A DNA stretch of 64,000 nt from Amyloporia xantha (lineage: Eukaryota > Basidiomycota > Agaricomycetes > Polyporales > Adustoporiaceae): NCBI GenBank assembly GCA_036971615.1, contig JAYKKR010000004.1, positions 744,001 through 808,000 of the forward strand. Reading direction: 5' to 3'. The notes beneath the pieces are model-generated. The model worked only from the letters and a program-made list of their open reading frames with translations, searched no databases and had not been told where the DNA came from. The translations under genes were made by a program, and so were the position numbers. Shown one piece after another: positions 25,703-36,659 of this stretch; position 1 is the first letter of the stretch, and each line of letters begins with the position of its first letter.

Positions 25703-26598
25703 CTACTGCTTGGTATTGCGCCTCTTAGTCGGTGACGCTAGAAGGTCATCATCTTCTTCGTCGGCCCATCTGCGCATTGGCTTCTCACTCAGCCGAGCGG
25801 ACCGACGAAGTGACGCCGACGCCGGCGAAGACGGTCCTGGGATGGCCAAATGGTTGGACGTGGATGGTGTCGAGGGCTGCGCAGATCGCGAAGTGCTAGG
25901 ACCGGCCCCGGCATCAGTGCTGCCAGCAGGACGCCCCCTCCTCTTCGGCGTCGCAGTGCCTTGATTCTTTTGATTGTTCCGTCGTCCTGGAGTTCGCGGC
26001 GAGGCCGGACGACGAGTGGTTGGTGTGCGCGTTGCCCCAGTTCTCTTCGGAGGCCGACCTCGGCCTCTGCGCGGCGTGGCTGGTGTCTCGATGACACTCT
26101 CCTCCACCATTTTAGCTTGAACTTTTGGCTCGTCGTCAATATGCGGGCGATAATACGGGTATTGCTCCATATCCTCGTCAAACCTATCCGCACCATTGAG
26201 TAACCAGGGACAGTGGGAGATAGCAAGTCTTACTCAAACATAGCCAACGAGTCAACAGGATAGTCAACAGGAAAAGGGGTACTACGGTCCCATGCGGGGG
26301 AGGCGGGTCGATGGTGAGCCATGTATTGTGACCTGTCTCTGAGTTATACAACACAGATCATGTCAAACAAGTGGATATAGACGCACCAAGTCCGCTTTGG
26401 TGGAGTGAGCGGTTCGTCGGCTGCTGGCGCAGGTGCTTCCTCGACCAAACCGTTCAGGCTGCGACAAAAAGTGATTAGGAGTGAAGAACCTCATTTTGAG
26501 ACGTAGTCGTACTCCATGACCTCAGATAACGACAGAGTTCTCACAGATGGGGACTGTGACGTATAGCGGATCCGTACGGTCTTCGAGCTGTATTCCAT
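25703..26598 (-). CDS. AT-hook DNA-binding protein, otherwise unknown
   Basis: The last exon (about 26180-25703) encodes MEQYPYYRPHIDDEP and then two AT-hook cores, RRGRGRPPKR and PKRRGRPAG, in a Ser/Thr/Pro-rich basic region ending RRWADEEDDDLLASP...KRRNTKQ. AT-hooks bind the minor groove of AT-rich DNA. Upstream exons inferred by splicing are about 26444-26390 and 26340-26230; the likely start is the ATG at 26598 (MEYSSKTVRIRYTSQ). The junction at about 26.5 kb is uncertain. The protein would be nuclear and about 230 residues. I do not recognise the N-terminal part or an orthologue name. A TATA box lies about 90 bp upstream of the ATG. Confidence 0.65.
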
Positions 26599-26686
26599 CT
26601 TGTGTCGGTCGAATTCTGGAAGAGTAGAGGGTCTGTATGGTAGAAAAGAGGGAGCTGTGTTGAAAAGACAGAAGTTGCCCCGTCGC

Positions 26687-26696
26687 TTTTATATGC
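26687..26696 (-). promoter_or_regulatory. TATA box for the AT-hook gene
   Basis: On the minus strand the sequence reads catataaaag, about 90 bp before the ATG at 26598. A pyrimidine-rich stretch (ctccctcttttctacc) lies between them, as expected for a transcription start zone. Confidence 0.5.
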
Positions 26697-27154
26697 ATCT
26701 GTATCAAACTTTCAAAGGGCCACTGACACGCAATGGGCACCTGCCACGTCTGTGATAAGCGTAGCCACGGGGGGCCCAGATACATTCTTTTGTACCGCAT
26801 GTAGCGATACATCGTCAACCTGGGGTTCGGACAATGGACCTGGATGGTTACCAGCCACAGAGAGCTTGAACCGCAGCGGAACAGTCCAATCCGGGCCATT
26901 TTGCTTTGACTTCGAACGTCGGCCACATTCCATATTAGGGTATGCTTGTACAACCCTTTGATGCGGCTCGTACCATAAACACGTTCTTGACCACGTATAC
27001 ACGCCCATTGGTGGATCGCTGCAAGAAATCTCCTACCAGTATTGATGGCTAGAGTCGATCACCGCATGATCTTTACTGCTTGATATCCGGCCACGCCACC
27101 ATAGTAGTCAAACAAGCGCAATCAAATTGGACAAAGCGTACATAAGTCAAATGC
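26697..27154. other. intergenic, no supported gene
   Basis: A 98-codon frame (26712-27008, -) overlaps a second minus-strand frame and has no motif. It probably represents upstream DNA of the AT-hook gene and the 3' flank of the LanC-like gene. Confidence 0.4.
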
Positions 27155-28773
27155 CTACCGGACCGACAGATCATTGTAACCCGGCATGCCTCTGTGGCGC
27201 TGCCGACTCGTCTGCTTTCCTTCACTGGACGTGTCTAGCCTCGCCAGAACTTCCGCCCACGCACAACACATGCCGCCTACGCCCTCATAGAGACTATATG
27301 GCTCGTCAGGGACGCCCATTTCGCCTTTCTGCTCAAGCACCTGATAGTTTGTCGCCAGTTGCGCCAGATGGACGGCGCGCGCCAGCCAATAGGGGGAAGG
27401 ATCTGAAAGATTGTCGAGCACGTCAGAGATAGCGAGCAGCGTGTATACGCTGCCTGCGACGCCGTGACAGAGTCCGACGCCTTTCTTGAGAAGCCCCCGA
27501 GTATAAACGAGCTCGCCGCCGCGCTTGAGTGCGGCAATAATGCTGTCACGTAGAGAGGAGGAAACAGTCAATGTGGAGGAATGTGAGACACGGGATAACA
27601 AAGACGAGAGAAGAATGAGGACTCCTGGAGCACCGTGACACCACCTGAAGGAAAGGCGAACACTAAGCTTCCCATACGATGCGAGATGGAGAGGGAAACC
27701 CACTGAACCAGTTCATCGCCGTCCTCCAAACTCACACGTCTAGTTGCGCGACTAGTAGCGCTACCTCCAACGGCATAGTACATATGCCTTCCTGCCTTCG
27801 ACGGCCAGTTCCCAGATGGCGCCTGTATAGCAAGCAGCCACTCAACAGTGCCAAGTATGTCAGGCCAGTAAGGGGAAATAGCTCGTGTCGGCGCTGATAG
27901 CAGCATTTGCAAAATACCGGCTGCAATACCAATCAGTCGTCTGTGTAATTGCGAAATGTTTCTACATACCGACTCCATGAGCGCCGCCAAGATATCTCTT
28001 TCCATGCCAACTCCACATGAGTGGAGGTGCTCTCTGTTGATCGTCGCTCTCGAGCTCTTCTTTGTAAACGCTGGCACCTACACGCCCGCGTTTCACAATA
28101 TCGTCCACTAGCGCTTTTAGATTGGCATCGGAAAATAGCTGGGCGGTACCCCGCAAGAGCGGTTCGCCCGAGTCCTCCCCGGACTCTAGTCCTGGCATCG
28201 AGGGTGCGAAGTCCGATCGGAGCAGTAGTAGCGCGTAGAGTAGCCCTGCACGCCCATAGAGCACCTCGCATCCACCATCGTCTATGGGCTCTCTCAGTGC
28301 GGTTTGAATGGCGCCATAGATCACACGTGTACAGCTCTCCAGCAATTTGTCTTCTTTGCGATCGGCGCCTCCCTCCCCATACGCGCGAAGCTTATCATAG
28401 AGGATGAGCGCGGCATGGCCTACGCTCGTTTCGAGAAACGAGGTTATCGAGCCGTTATGAGGAACAGCTATAGATGAGTCCTGGAGAGAGGTAACGTCAC
28501 GGCGACTGGATGGCAGCTTGAGTTCGGGTACGAGTGCCGACAATCTCCAATCCATGAGGATGGGTCCTAAGAGCAGGGCAATTTACTCTGACAATAGACG
28601 AGCAGAAACCAATTTTTTTTACCAGCTTCTCCAACATAAACACTCGGCTTCCATAATTTGTGCCTATGCACGCGCTGGACGTTCGCAATGAGCGCATTTT
28701 GAAGATCGTGCTTGACTGCCTGTAGATCTACAGGAGGTTCGTTGGAATGCGCAATGTAGCGAGTATAAGACAT
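27155..28773 (-). CDS. LanC-like protein
   Basis: Exons (minus) 28773-28623, 28566-27970, 27920-27704 and 27644-27155 give 484 residues; introns are 56, 49 and 59 bp. The LanC fold is an alpha/alpha toroid carrying one zinc. The ligand motifs are visible: WCHGAPG (Cys) and LCHGVAG (Cys-His), with repeated Gly-rich turns (YGRAGLLYALLLL, GGAHGVAGI, YEGVGGMCCAWAEVL). Bacterial LanC forms thioether rings in lantibiotics. Eukaryotic LanC-like proteins act on glutathione or dehydroamino-acid adducts; the fungal role is unsettled. No signal peptide. The ATG at 28773 is used because the frame upstream has only a GTG. There are no lantibiotic-type partners nearby. Confidence 0.9.
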
Positions 28774-31724
28774 TTCTGAACGATTGTCCAAAGACAGGTG
28801 CAGATATGGTGCTTTCTGAGTGGGTTGGGAGCTGGGCGAAGCTTTAAGCACACTCTGACGTCAAGCGGGTATTATTCCGAACCCTAACTCACTATCACTC
28901 ACCTTCGCTTGCTTCCTACTAGAGCAGTCGATATATGCCTGTCTAATATTTATGATACTGGTGATCAGCACCTCAGGTGCTATTAGCACTAGGAGGCTCT
29001 CAACACTGAAAGTGGTATATATGACCGCGATTGTCGATCAGCTGCCGTGGCGGGTAGAATGCACCGAGATAATACTGCATCATGAAGACAAACATGAGGA
29101 AAATGCAAGGAAAAACAAGACATGTAGATAAAATTGAGAGTATCTGCTTTCTCAGAACATGCAGTGCGCGGCTCGACTCCTCGATTCGCCGACGCAGCCC
29201 GCCTTCAATTTAGGAAACTGATGCGCTTTTTCCACGTGATGCGCGCGTTACGCTCACCGATCATCCTATCGATCGCGTCTCTCACCCACACCAAGTTGCG
29301 GAATCCTTTGCATGTATCGCCGCTTCATTTATAGGTGATTTATGTTCATAGGATACGAGCTATGGTCTTTAATACTATTCAAAATTATATAAACATCTTC
29401 TCACATGTCATATACCTCTCAGATGTTGACTATATGCGCCTAAAGCTGTCCAGTGTAACATGATCCTCACTTTCTTCAGAAAATGCTTGCATTGAGATTT
29501 TGAGCCGGGAAATCCTGGTGATGGGTTCGTGGTGCATCCTTGCTCCTCTCCATACGCCGTGTGAGTGAGTGTATTGGCTTACATCTTCTGCGTGCCATCA
29601 CAGCGCACAGTTGATATCTCCTGTTGGACGAATTCACGGGCGCATGGGCTGTGAGGCCCCCAAAGCAGATTTAGCGGAGCTGATGGACCCCTGGGGGCAT
29701 TTCGCTTCGAGTCTATTTAAGTGCGACCCTCCTGTCCTCATTATATACGTCTTGGCTCCGCGCAGTGCCTTCTTGTAGCGATCCGGCTTCGACAGATATC
29801 CACGATCTCGACTCGCATACTCTGTCTGCGATGTCTCCTGTCAGTCAAACACAGGCGAACAGGAGACGTACAAGACGTTCACTTCCTCAAGTCCCTTCTA
29901 TCTGTGCCGCTCTGTGATTGGATGCCTTGATCCAGCTATATCTCGCCATCCACCGTCTCTTCCTTGATGTCCATCAAGAATGTCCGATATTCGTCAGCGG
30001 AGGAAACATCGCACCCAGCTTCCTGGACAATGGCGCCCTACGTTGCTTCGATGTACACTGCTCACAGATATCCTTGAAGGGGCAAGACGAGAAGCTTGCA
30101 ACAATCTGTCACTTATCTGCGGCGTCGCCTCGGGTTCCTGCGAGCGTTCTCAAGCGATGATCCAGTGATGATCCCTGCATCTAGTCAACTCCTTAATGGT
30201 GGCGGAGACGCTAAGAAGAGATCACTTGACCGTCAACCTGGTGCTACTGCACCGGCGGAGCCGCCAATAGCACAAGTCTACTTCGATCTCTGCTCCTGAA
30301 GATGCGCGTCATAAAAGCCGAGGGCACTTTCAGCAAGCTGTAATCAACATCTGACCGGGGGCCTCACGTCGAACACTGTCTCCCTGGCAATCCCACCACA
30401 TGTCATTGACATTTGAAATCCACACAGCACGGAGCCGGAACTCCTTGAGATCAGTGAGATCAGCGTGCAACTCCAACCATGCATCTTCCGTGCACAATCA
30501 AGCTGGGAACCAGTGGATATGTATCGCTGCGGTCCGGAATTCGGCCACGATGGTAATGCGTGGTTCATCCTATATACTGCGCTGAGGATTCTCAGCCCTC
30601 GCGAAGTCTGACTACTCCGGGAGCGAAATCGAAGCAACCCTAATCGGTCGATCCAACTGATCGTCTCACAGGGTTGTGCCACTGCGTCATTCGGTAGTCA
30701 GATAGTGCGGTGTTAGTACAGCTGTTCAAATAGGTTTTGATTGTGAGAGTCGGTAGGAGGCTGTTAGGAGCGGTCGTGACGGTGGCGTCCGTCCGGGCGG
30801 CGTTCCCTGACCTGCAGCGGTTAGGTTTTGGTCAGGTAAACGCTCTCCTACCGACAAGGGCAACTAAATATCGGTTCAAAGGCAAACTATCTGATGTCAA
30901 TTGATTTGCGGTGTAGTCGGTGTCATGTCGGGTAGGAGGAACCTTACGGCAGCGCCATGTTATTTTCGTCTGCACCATGCTATTCTGGTCCTCTTCTGAC
31001 TATTTTTACTTGGCCCATGCAGTGCGCCTGACAGGTGGATATCGTCCTTCTGTTGCCATGCTGAATACGGGAGCATGCGAGGAGTGAAAACTAAAGAGCA
31101 GGACAAAAACATAGAGTTGTGTTCAAGCCCGGAATGATATGGAGTGTGAAATTGATAGGCTACAACACCATTTCGGGGGTAATGATTGTGGCTGCCGGGG
31201 CCCGCCACTGACGGCGTCCGAAACTCCAAGAATAGGACGCCACCCTTTGAAGGTGAACCGGCATCGTACGTTTGGGAGGATCGACAGACAGAATGCCAAG
31301 AGAAGGTGATTAGTGCTATGGAGAGTCCAGAGAGTCCAGAGAAATCGAGACGACTCTGGGGTGACTGAGGCGTCGGCGAGACTTGGCCTATGGGACGACA
31401 GTTGCGGACGAAAACACGACGGATGGGCAAATTGTGGACAAACTTGCAGTTTTCGGGGAGATTCGGCGGCAAAGGCCTCGTGGGAGTCGTGTGAGTCGGA
31501 GCGACCGCGTGTGGCGGCATGGCGGCAAAATGTTGTCACACAGCTTATTTTGTCACCGTGTTCCTTCTCAACCACCCTCAAACCTTCGCGCGCCAACTCT
31601 CTTCGCCTCGTCCTTCACACTCCTTTCAAAGCTCCCCCCAGGACGCCCTCCTAGACGCATACTCTCTTCATAATTCCTTTGCTCTTTACAACAAACGAAT
31701 TATTGACGCGCACGACCGTACAAG
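28774..31724. other. 2.95-kb intergenic stretch, no supported gene
   Basis: Many short frames on both strands, none above 190 codons, none with a recognisable motif or consistent splice pattern. A small inverted repeat (gtcggtaggag at 30749-30759, ctcctaccgac at 30845-30855) may be a degraded foldback element. The last part is the glyoxal oxidase promoter; a pyrimidine-rich zone lies about 80-150 bp before its ATG. Confidence 0.5.
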
Positions 31725-34531
31725 ATGCTTCCTCGCCAGCTAACGCTGCTGGCCCTCTCGCTCGCGAGTCTCGCTCCCGCTGCACTTGCTCAGACGCATT
31801 CTCCAGGTTCCTTTGAGGATGGTGGTGACACGCTTGTCAGTGCTATGATGGTGAGTCTAGTTTTGTCACGGTGATGAGCACGCATAGGCTACGGTGTCTG
31901 AGCTGGGCCGAAGCTGGGGCTACTGGGGAGTAACGCGCCCGCCAAGTCGCCCGTCTCCCATCTACCCAACCGCACTAGGATCGAGGTCAATGAGCCCGCG
32001 ATCGACACGCTTCCTATCCGATCCTCACTTTGAAGGAGGCTTGCAGTGGATTTCACCCATCGGGCAGTCATAACTTCGTATGCATGAACCTGCAGACAGT
32101 CTGTTCAGCCCTTATGGGGCTAGGTCTCACGGCGTTTGTTTTCGTCTCGCATTGACGTTGTACCAAAACCCTACGTTGGCGCTCATCGCACGTATACTCA
32201 CGCGGCGTAGATGACCGTCGCTAAACCTCTTAGTGATGTGGCTAATCCATTGTTGTAGATGTTCCTGGGCACCGAGGAAATCGTGTACATTCTTGACAAG
32301 GCGGAGGGCAATGCAGCGCAGGTCAATGGACATCCTGCATGGGGTTCAGCGTACAACATCGCAGGTCGGACGTCGCAAACAATGCAGGTATACACAAACA
32401 CTTTCTGCGCTTCAGGCATGCACTTGCCGAACGGTTCGTACGCGACATTTGGAGGCAACGGCGCAGTTTCCCCGGGTGGTGGTATCGGTAACGTATTAGC
32501 GCCGGGTGGATACTACGCCACATACGACACGACGTATCAAGACGCTTCAGGTTCGACATCTATTCGTATCCTGAATCCGTGCGCCTGGTCAGACCTGTCG
32601 AACCCCGAGTGCCAGTGGTTCGATAACGCGACGCTTTTGCACATGCAGAAGCAGCGGTGGTACTCTGCGGCCGAACCACTTGGAGACGGTTCCATTGCCA
32701 TCATCGGCGGCTTCGTCGAAGGTGGGTACATCAACAGGAACTACCCGAACGTGGACCCTGAGACCGAGGGTGGCGCGGCGGAGCCGACGTACGAATTCTA
32801 TCCGAGCAAGGGACCGGCGACAGTCATGCAGTTCATGATTCAGACCTCTGGGCTGAACGCATACGCGCACACTTACATGATGCCGTCCGGAAAGATGTTT
32901 GTACAGGCCAATGTTTCTACGAGTGCGTGAAGAAGTGAGATGCGGTGTATTGTTGCTAACAGAGCGTTGCTGCAGTGCTTTGGGAGCCGCTTACGAATGT
33001 GGAAACAGCACTTCCACCCATGCCTGATAACATCGCGCGTGTCTACCCTGCGTCAGGTGCCACCGCAATGCTCCCGTTGACCCCTGCCAACAACTACACG
33101 CCAACGATCATGTTCTGTGGTGGTTCGGATATGCCCGATTACGCCTGGGGCAATTATTCGTGGCCGTTCATCAACACGTTCTACTACCCGGCGTCAGCGA
33201 AATGCCATCAAATTACGCCTGAGCCGCTTGATGGGTCGGCGCCACAATACGTCGAGACGGACAGCATGCCTGAGTCGCGGACAATGGGTCAGTTCATTCA
33301 CCTTCCCAACGGCAAGATGTTGGTCGTCAACGGAGGCAGGAACGGAACCGCGGGATACTCCAAGATGACCTTGGAGACTCAAGACTTCTCACAGATGCCG
33401 TACGGCGAATCTTTGGCTTCTAGCCCAGTCGGCCAGCCTGCTCTCTTCGATCCGAATGCAGCTGCAGGTTCGCAGTGGTCGTACGATGGCTTTGACACTT
33501 CGAACATTGCTCGTCTCTATCACTCTTCCGCTATCCTTTTACCTGATGCGTCCGTCCTGATCGCTGGGTCCAATCCCAATCTCGACGTCAACACAAGCTC
33601 GTTCTTCCCTACCACTTATAAAGCCGAGGTCTTCTACCCTCCGTACTTCTCGGCGACTTCACGTCCTACCCCCCAGAATGTTCCCACGACCCTGTCCTAT
33701 GGTGGAGATGCATTCGACGTTCTTGTCCCTTCGTCCTCGTACTCCGGAGATGCCAATGATGCGGCTGACAACACGAGTGTTTGGCTCATCCGCCCGGGAT
33801 GGACCACACATGGAATGAACATGGGCCAACGTTCCATGCAGTTGAACAACACGTACACTGTCAACAGCAACGGATCAATCACGCTTCACGTTGCGCAACC
33901 GCCGCCGAACCCCAACCTGTTCCAGCCCGGCCCCGGTTTGTTGTTTGTCACCATGTCTGGGATTCCTAGCAACGGGACCATGGTGTTAGTCGGCAATGGA
34001 CAGATTGGCACGCAGCCTACTGCTGCCGCTTCGACGCTGCCGCCCAGTGTCCGCCTCAACAACGTGTCTGGCTCCGGTTCCGGATCTGCCAACGGAACAA
34101 GCACAACTACCGGTGCAGGAGCCAGCGCCTCGCAGACCAGCGGAGCGTCACATACGGGAGCAATTGTTGGAGGCATTGTCGGTGCGGTCGCACTTGTCGG
34201 AATTCTCGGTGCGGCTTTCGGTGTTTATGTGGCTCGGCGGAGACGCACCGCCGCCCAGCAGCATCCCGCGTCGACGTACGCTATGTCCTCGACCGCGGGG
34301 GCCGCAGGCGGTGCATTGGCCAGTCGTAGTTTGCGCGATTCTGACTCGAGTGCCTTTGTGCCATTGCAGCAGGACAATAAGAGCATGTGGGACGCGACGG
34401 CGAACGCGAGCAACGTCAGCCTCTCGCCGTACCACGACGACATGCGTGCCACGGGTCCCAGTGGGGAGTTCGACCCCTACTACCAGAACGCGCCTCGCCA
34501 GAGCACTTCTGCCGCACGGCCTCGGTATTAA
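31725..34531 (+). CDS. glyoxal oxidase-type copper radical oxidase with C-terminal membrane anchor
   Basis: Exons 31725-31850, 32259-32922 and 32976-34531 give 781 residues. A signal peptide (MLPRQLTLLALSLASLAPAALA) is followed by the glyoxal oxidase N-terminal region and a beta-propeller. The radical-copper residues are visible: Cys in TNTFCASG (partner of the Cys-Tyr crosslink), Tyr in QRWYSAAE, Tyr-His in RLYHSSAILLP and His in TTHGMNMGQR. The enzyme oxidises small aldehydes to acids and makes hydrogen peroxide outside the cell, feeding peroxidases in lignin decay or cell-wall work. After a Ser/Gly/Thr linker comes one transmembrane helix (GAIVGGIVGAVALVGILGAA) and a basic cytosolic stop (RRRR), so the protein is probably plasma-membrane bound. 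The first intron is unusually long (408 bp). Confidence 0.94.
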
Positions 34532-35574
34532 CCAGGTGGAGTACTTTGACGAACGGACTATCTTTCTTTATATCTACTAGTGTGTCTTGCGCTCTTTCAA
34601 CGCCTTTGTCAGTGGGTTGGGTTGCTGCCCCGGGATTGTGAGTCGTTCCTAGAATCCGCGTGTATGGTTTTCTCATCCATTTTCTGCATCGTTGTATACC
34701 CCTATATCTCATGTTGTTTGCTGCCTTTAGTTGTGTGCGTTCGACGCTGCTATTTCTTCAAGCGACGTCTCCCACTGGCATGGATTTTTTTCTACGACGC
34801 ACATTTTCACATAACTTAGGCCCTGATCGGTAACCTCGCTTGGTCTCGGTCCCACAGCCAAAATACGAGACCGAGGCGGATCGGCAAGCTCCGGAGCTGG
34901 GCGCTAGAGCGTATTTTGGCTGTGGGACCGAGACCAAGCGGGACCAAGCGGAGTTACCGATCAGGGCCTTACAATCTTGATTTCATGGTTATGGACATTT
35001 CAACGAGCATGTGTGGACTTCGCAGTATGTAATGACAATCTGATACAGAGCGAACGTGCGGCAGTTCCATGTGCAATTTTACTGTTCTTTACTTACCTGA
35101 GAAAGATGGTGGATGGTTGCATGACATCGGGCGACATCTGTTGCGATCCGTCGACCGTCGACCACATGTAAGTCGTGGTAAGTAAATGGTGATTTAGCTT
35201 GTCTCCGACATCATTTCGGAAGGATGCGAGTGCAATCATGTATCCGAAGGGGTTTCTGCTGCAGATATCATTACAAATATCAAACGAAGAATATCATGTA
35301 CTGCTCCGGATAAGAAAGTCTGGTCGTCCGCTGACTGTCAAAAATTGGCCTGCGGTTAATAAATCGCAGGGCACAGAGCGATATCTCCGCAGTATGCAGT
35401 GCACTGGATTAACGAAGTGGAGGGGATTGCCATCGAAGATTCACCACTGAAGCTGATGCTAACGCGTTCCTAGTTGCCGCGAGCATGTCCGAATCTCTAT
35501 GTCGTTTCCCGGATCAAATGGAGGATGGAGTGAGTCGTATAAGGAATCCGGCCTACAGACAAGAACAAATGGCG
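34532..35574. other. intergenic with a foldback element
   Basis: 3' flank of the oxidase gene, then the 156-bp inverted-repeat element at 34816-34971, then the 3' flank of IES6. No gene seen. Confidence 0.5.
34816..34971. mobile_element. foldback MITE, 156 bp
   Basis: Terminal inverted repeats TWAGGCCCTGATCGGTAAC (34816-34834 and 34953-34971) lead into a second perfect 30-bp inverted repeat (34837-34866 and 34911-34940), so nearly the whole element can form a hairpin. The TWAGG tip is hAT-like. I could not find a convincing flanking duplication. It lies about 0.3 kb downstream of the oxidase stop codon and could affect that transcript's 3' end. Confidence 0.8.
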
Positions 35575-36342
35575 TCATTTGACGATTGGGTTAACGCCTC
35601 TGGCCGCGAGATAGTCCTTTGCGGCGGTGGTGCTCTTCTCCAGCAATCAGACTCCATGAATACTAATGAGACCCGAGAAACACTGACCAATCCTTTGATG
35701 AGCTCATATACGCTTTTATCGTGATATCGCAGACCAGTGGCGGGGTCTGTGTAAGGGCCCTTTATAGCGAATGAGCCTACTGAGGGATGCTCTATGACAA
35801 TCGAGAGACGTACCTCTAGCCCAGTTATATCACAGTACCGCCTTTGAGGCAATACAGATGGTGGGGCCTCAATCGAAGCGTCTGAGAGGGCAACTCAGCT
35901 TCGCTCGCGAAGAGACCGTGGCGAACGCACATGTCGGCATATCCTCCTCTGGTGTACTCCCTCTGGGTTCTCCATCCACATCCATATTGTCCTCCTTCTC
36001 CTGTCTCCTCCTTTCCCGTTCCAGTCTTTCTCGCTCTCTTTCTTGTGTGAGGACAGCCTTCAGATTTTTAGTCCTGCGATTGGAATTCTTGGTGTAATTG
36101 GGATTCTTGAACGGCCGAGGAGAATTCATATAAGAAAATTGCTCCGCTAATGACTGGCTCTAGTGAGACTCTAAATATAAGCTACCAGTGTTAATGGGCG
36201 TACAACAACTGGAGGGGTCGGTGAATCGTCGCTGTTCGCGGTGGTGTTCTTGCGTTTGGTCGAACCTTTCGGAGGCCTGTATGAAAGGTGTTCGTTGAAA
36301 TAGGATTGCATATCAATAGCAATGAGATTCTGTCACCCACAT
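35575..36342 (-). CDS. IES6: INO80 complex subunit Ies6 (YL1_C domain)
   Basis: Core exons (minus) 36129-35931, 35881-35814, 35759-35688 and 35637-35575 encode NSPRPFKNPNYTKNSNRR, a charged helix (RERERLERERRRQEKED), then the YL1 C-terminal domain RRYCDITGLEGPYTDPATGL with RYHDKSVYELIKGL, ending DYLAARGVNPIVK. Ies6 pairs with Arp5 in the INO80 nucleosome remodeller. The first exons probably extend the gene upstream: MPPKGSTKRKNTTANSDD (about 36277-36200) joins in frame to QFSYMNSPRPF, and its ATG is itself split by an intron (AT at 36342-36341, G at 36277). That gives about 160 residues, close to yeast Ies6. The internal ATG at 36129 alone would give 133. Transcribed divergently from UTP7. 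Confidence 0.87.
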
Positions 36343-36659
36343 GTTTGTTTCGTTTGCTATTTGCTCGTAGTGTAACTGCGGTAGCAGTATATAAGTGTAG
36401 CTGCAGTGATCGCGTCGATTCAAAGCGCGTCCAATTTACGACCACGTGATCACCCTGGAAGGCATGAAATTTCAGCTGTCTACCTTGTCTCGCATAACTT
36501 GCTTTTCTATCGACCGTGCAGCAGCTACTGTTTATTGCAGACGATCTTGGCCATAGGAATTCTGCACACCAAACTATCTGTCGCTCGTCTGGTCTGAAAC
36601 GGTATCCTATCACCGAAAGACTTGTGCTGATCTAGAAGTTTTCTGCGGCGACTCTAAAC
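36343..36659. promoter_or_regulatory. shared upstream region of IES6 (-) and UTP7 (+)
   Basis: 317 bp between divergent starts. No clear TATA box for either gene. It contains cacgtgatc at 36433-36441, a CACGTG-type site. Confidence 0.4.

Noticed and set aside
25789..26226. 145-codon frame overlapping the AT-hook exon
   Set aside because: Arg-rich shadow of the Pro/Arg-rich coding exon in another frame.
30749..30855. Short inverted repeat gtcggtaggag ... ctcctaccgac
   Set aside because: Only 11 bp, no flanking duplication, and I cannot tell it from chance.
31123..31596. Overlapping frames (157 and 186 codons, -; 113 codons, +) upstream of the oxidase gene
   Set aside because: Several frames open at once, no motifs, and the region fits a promoter.
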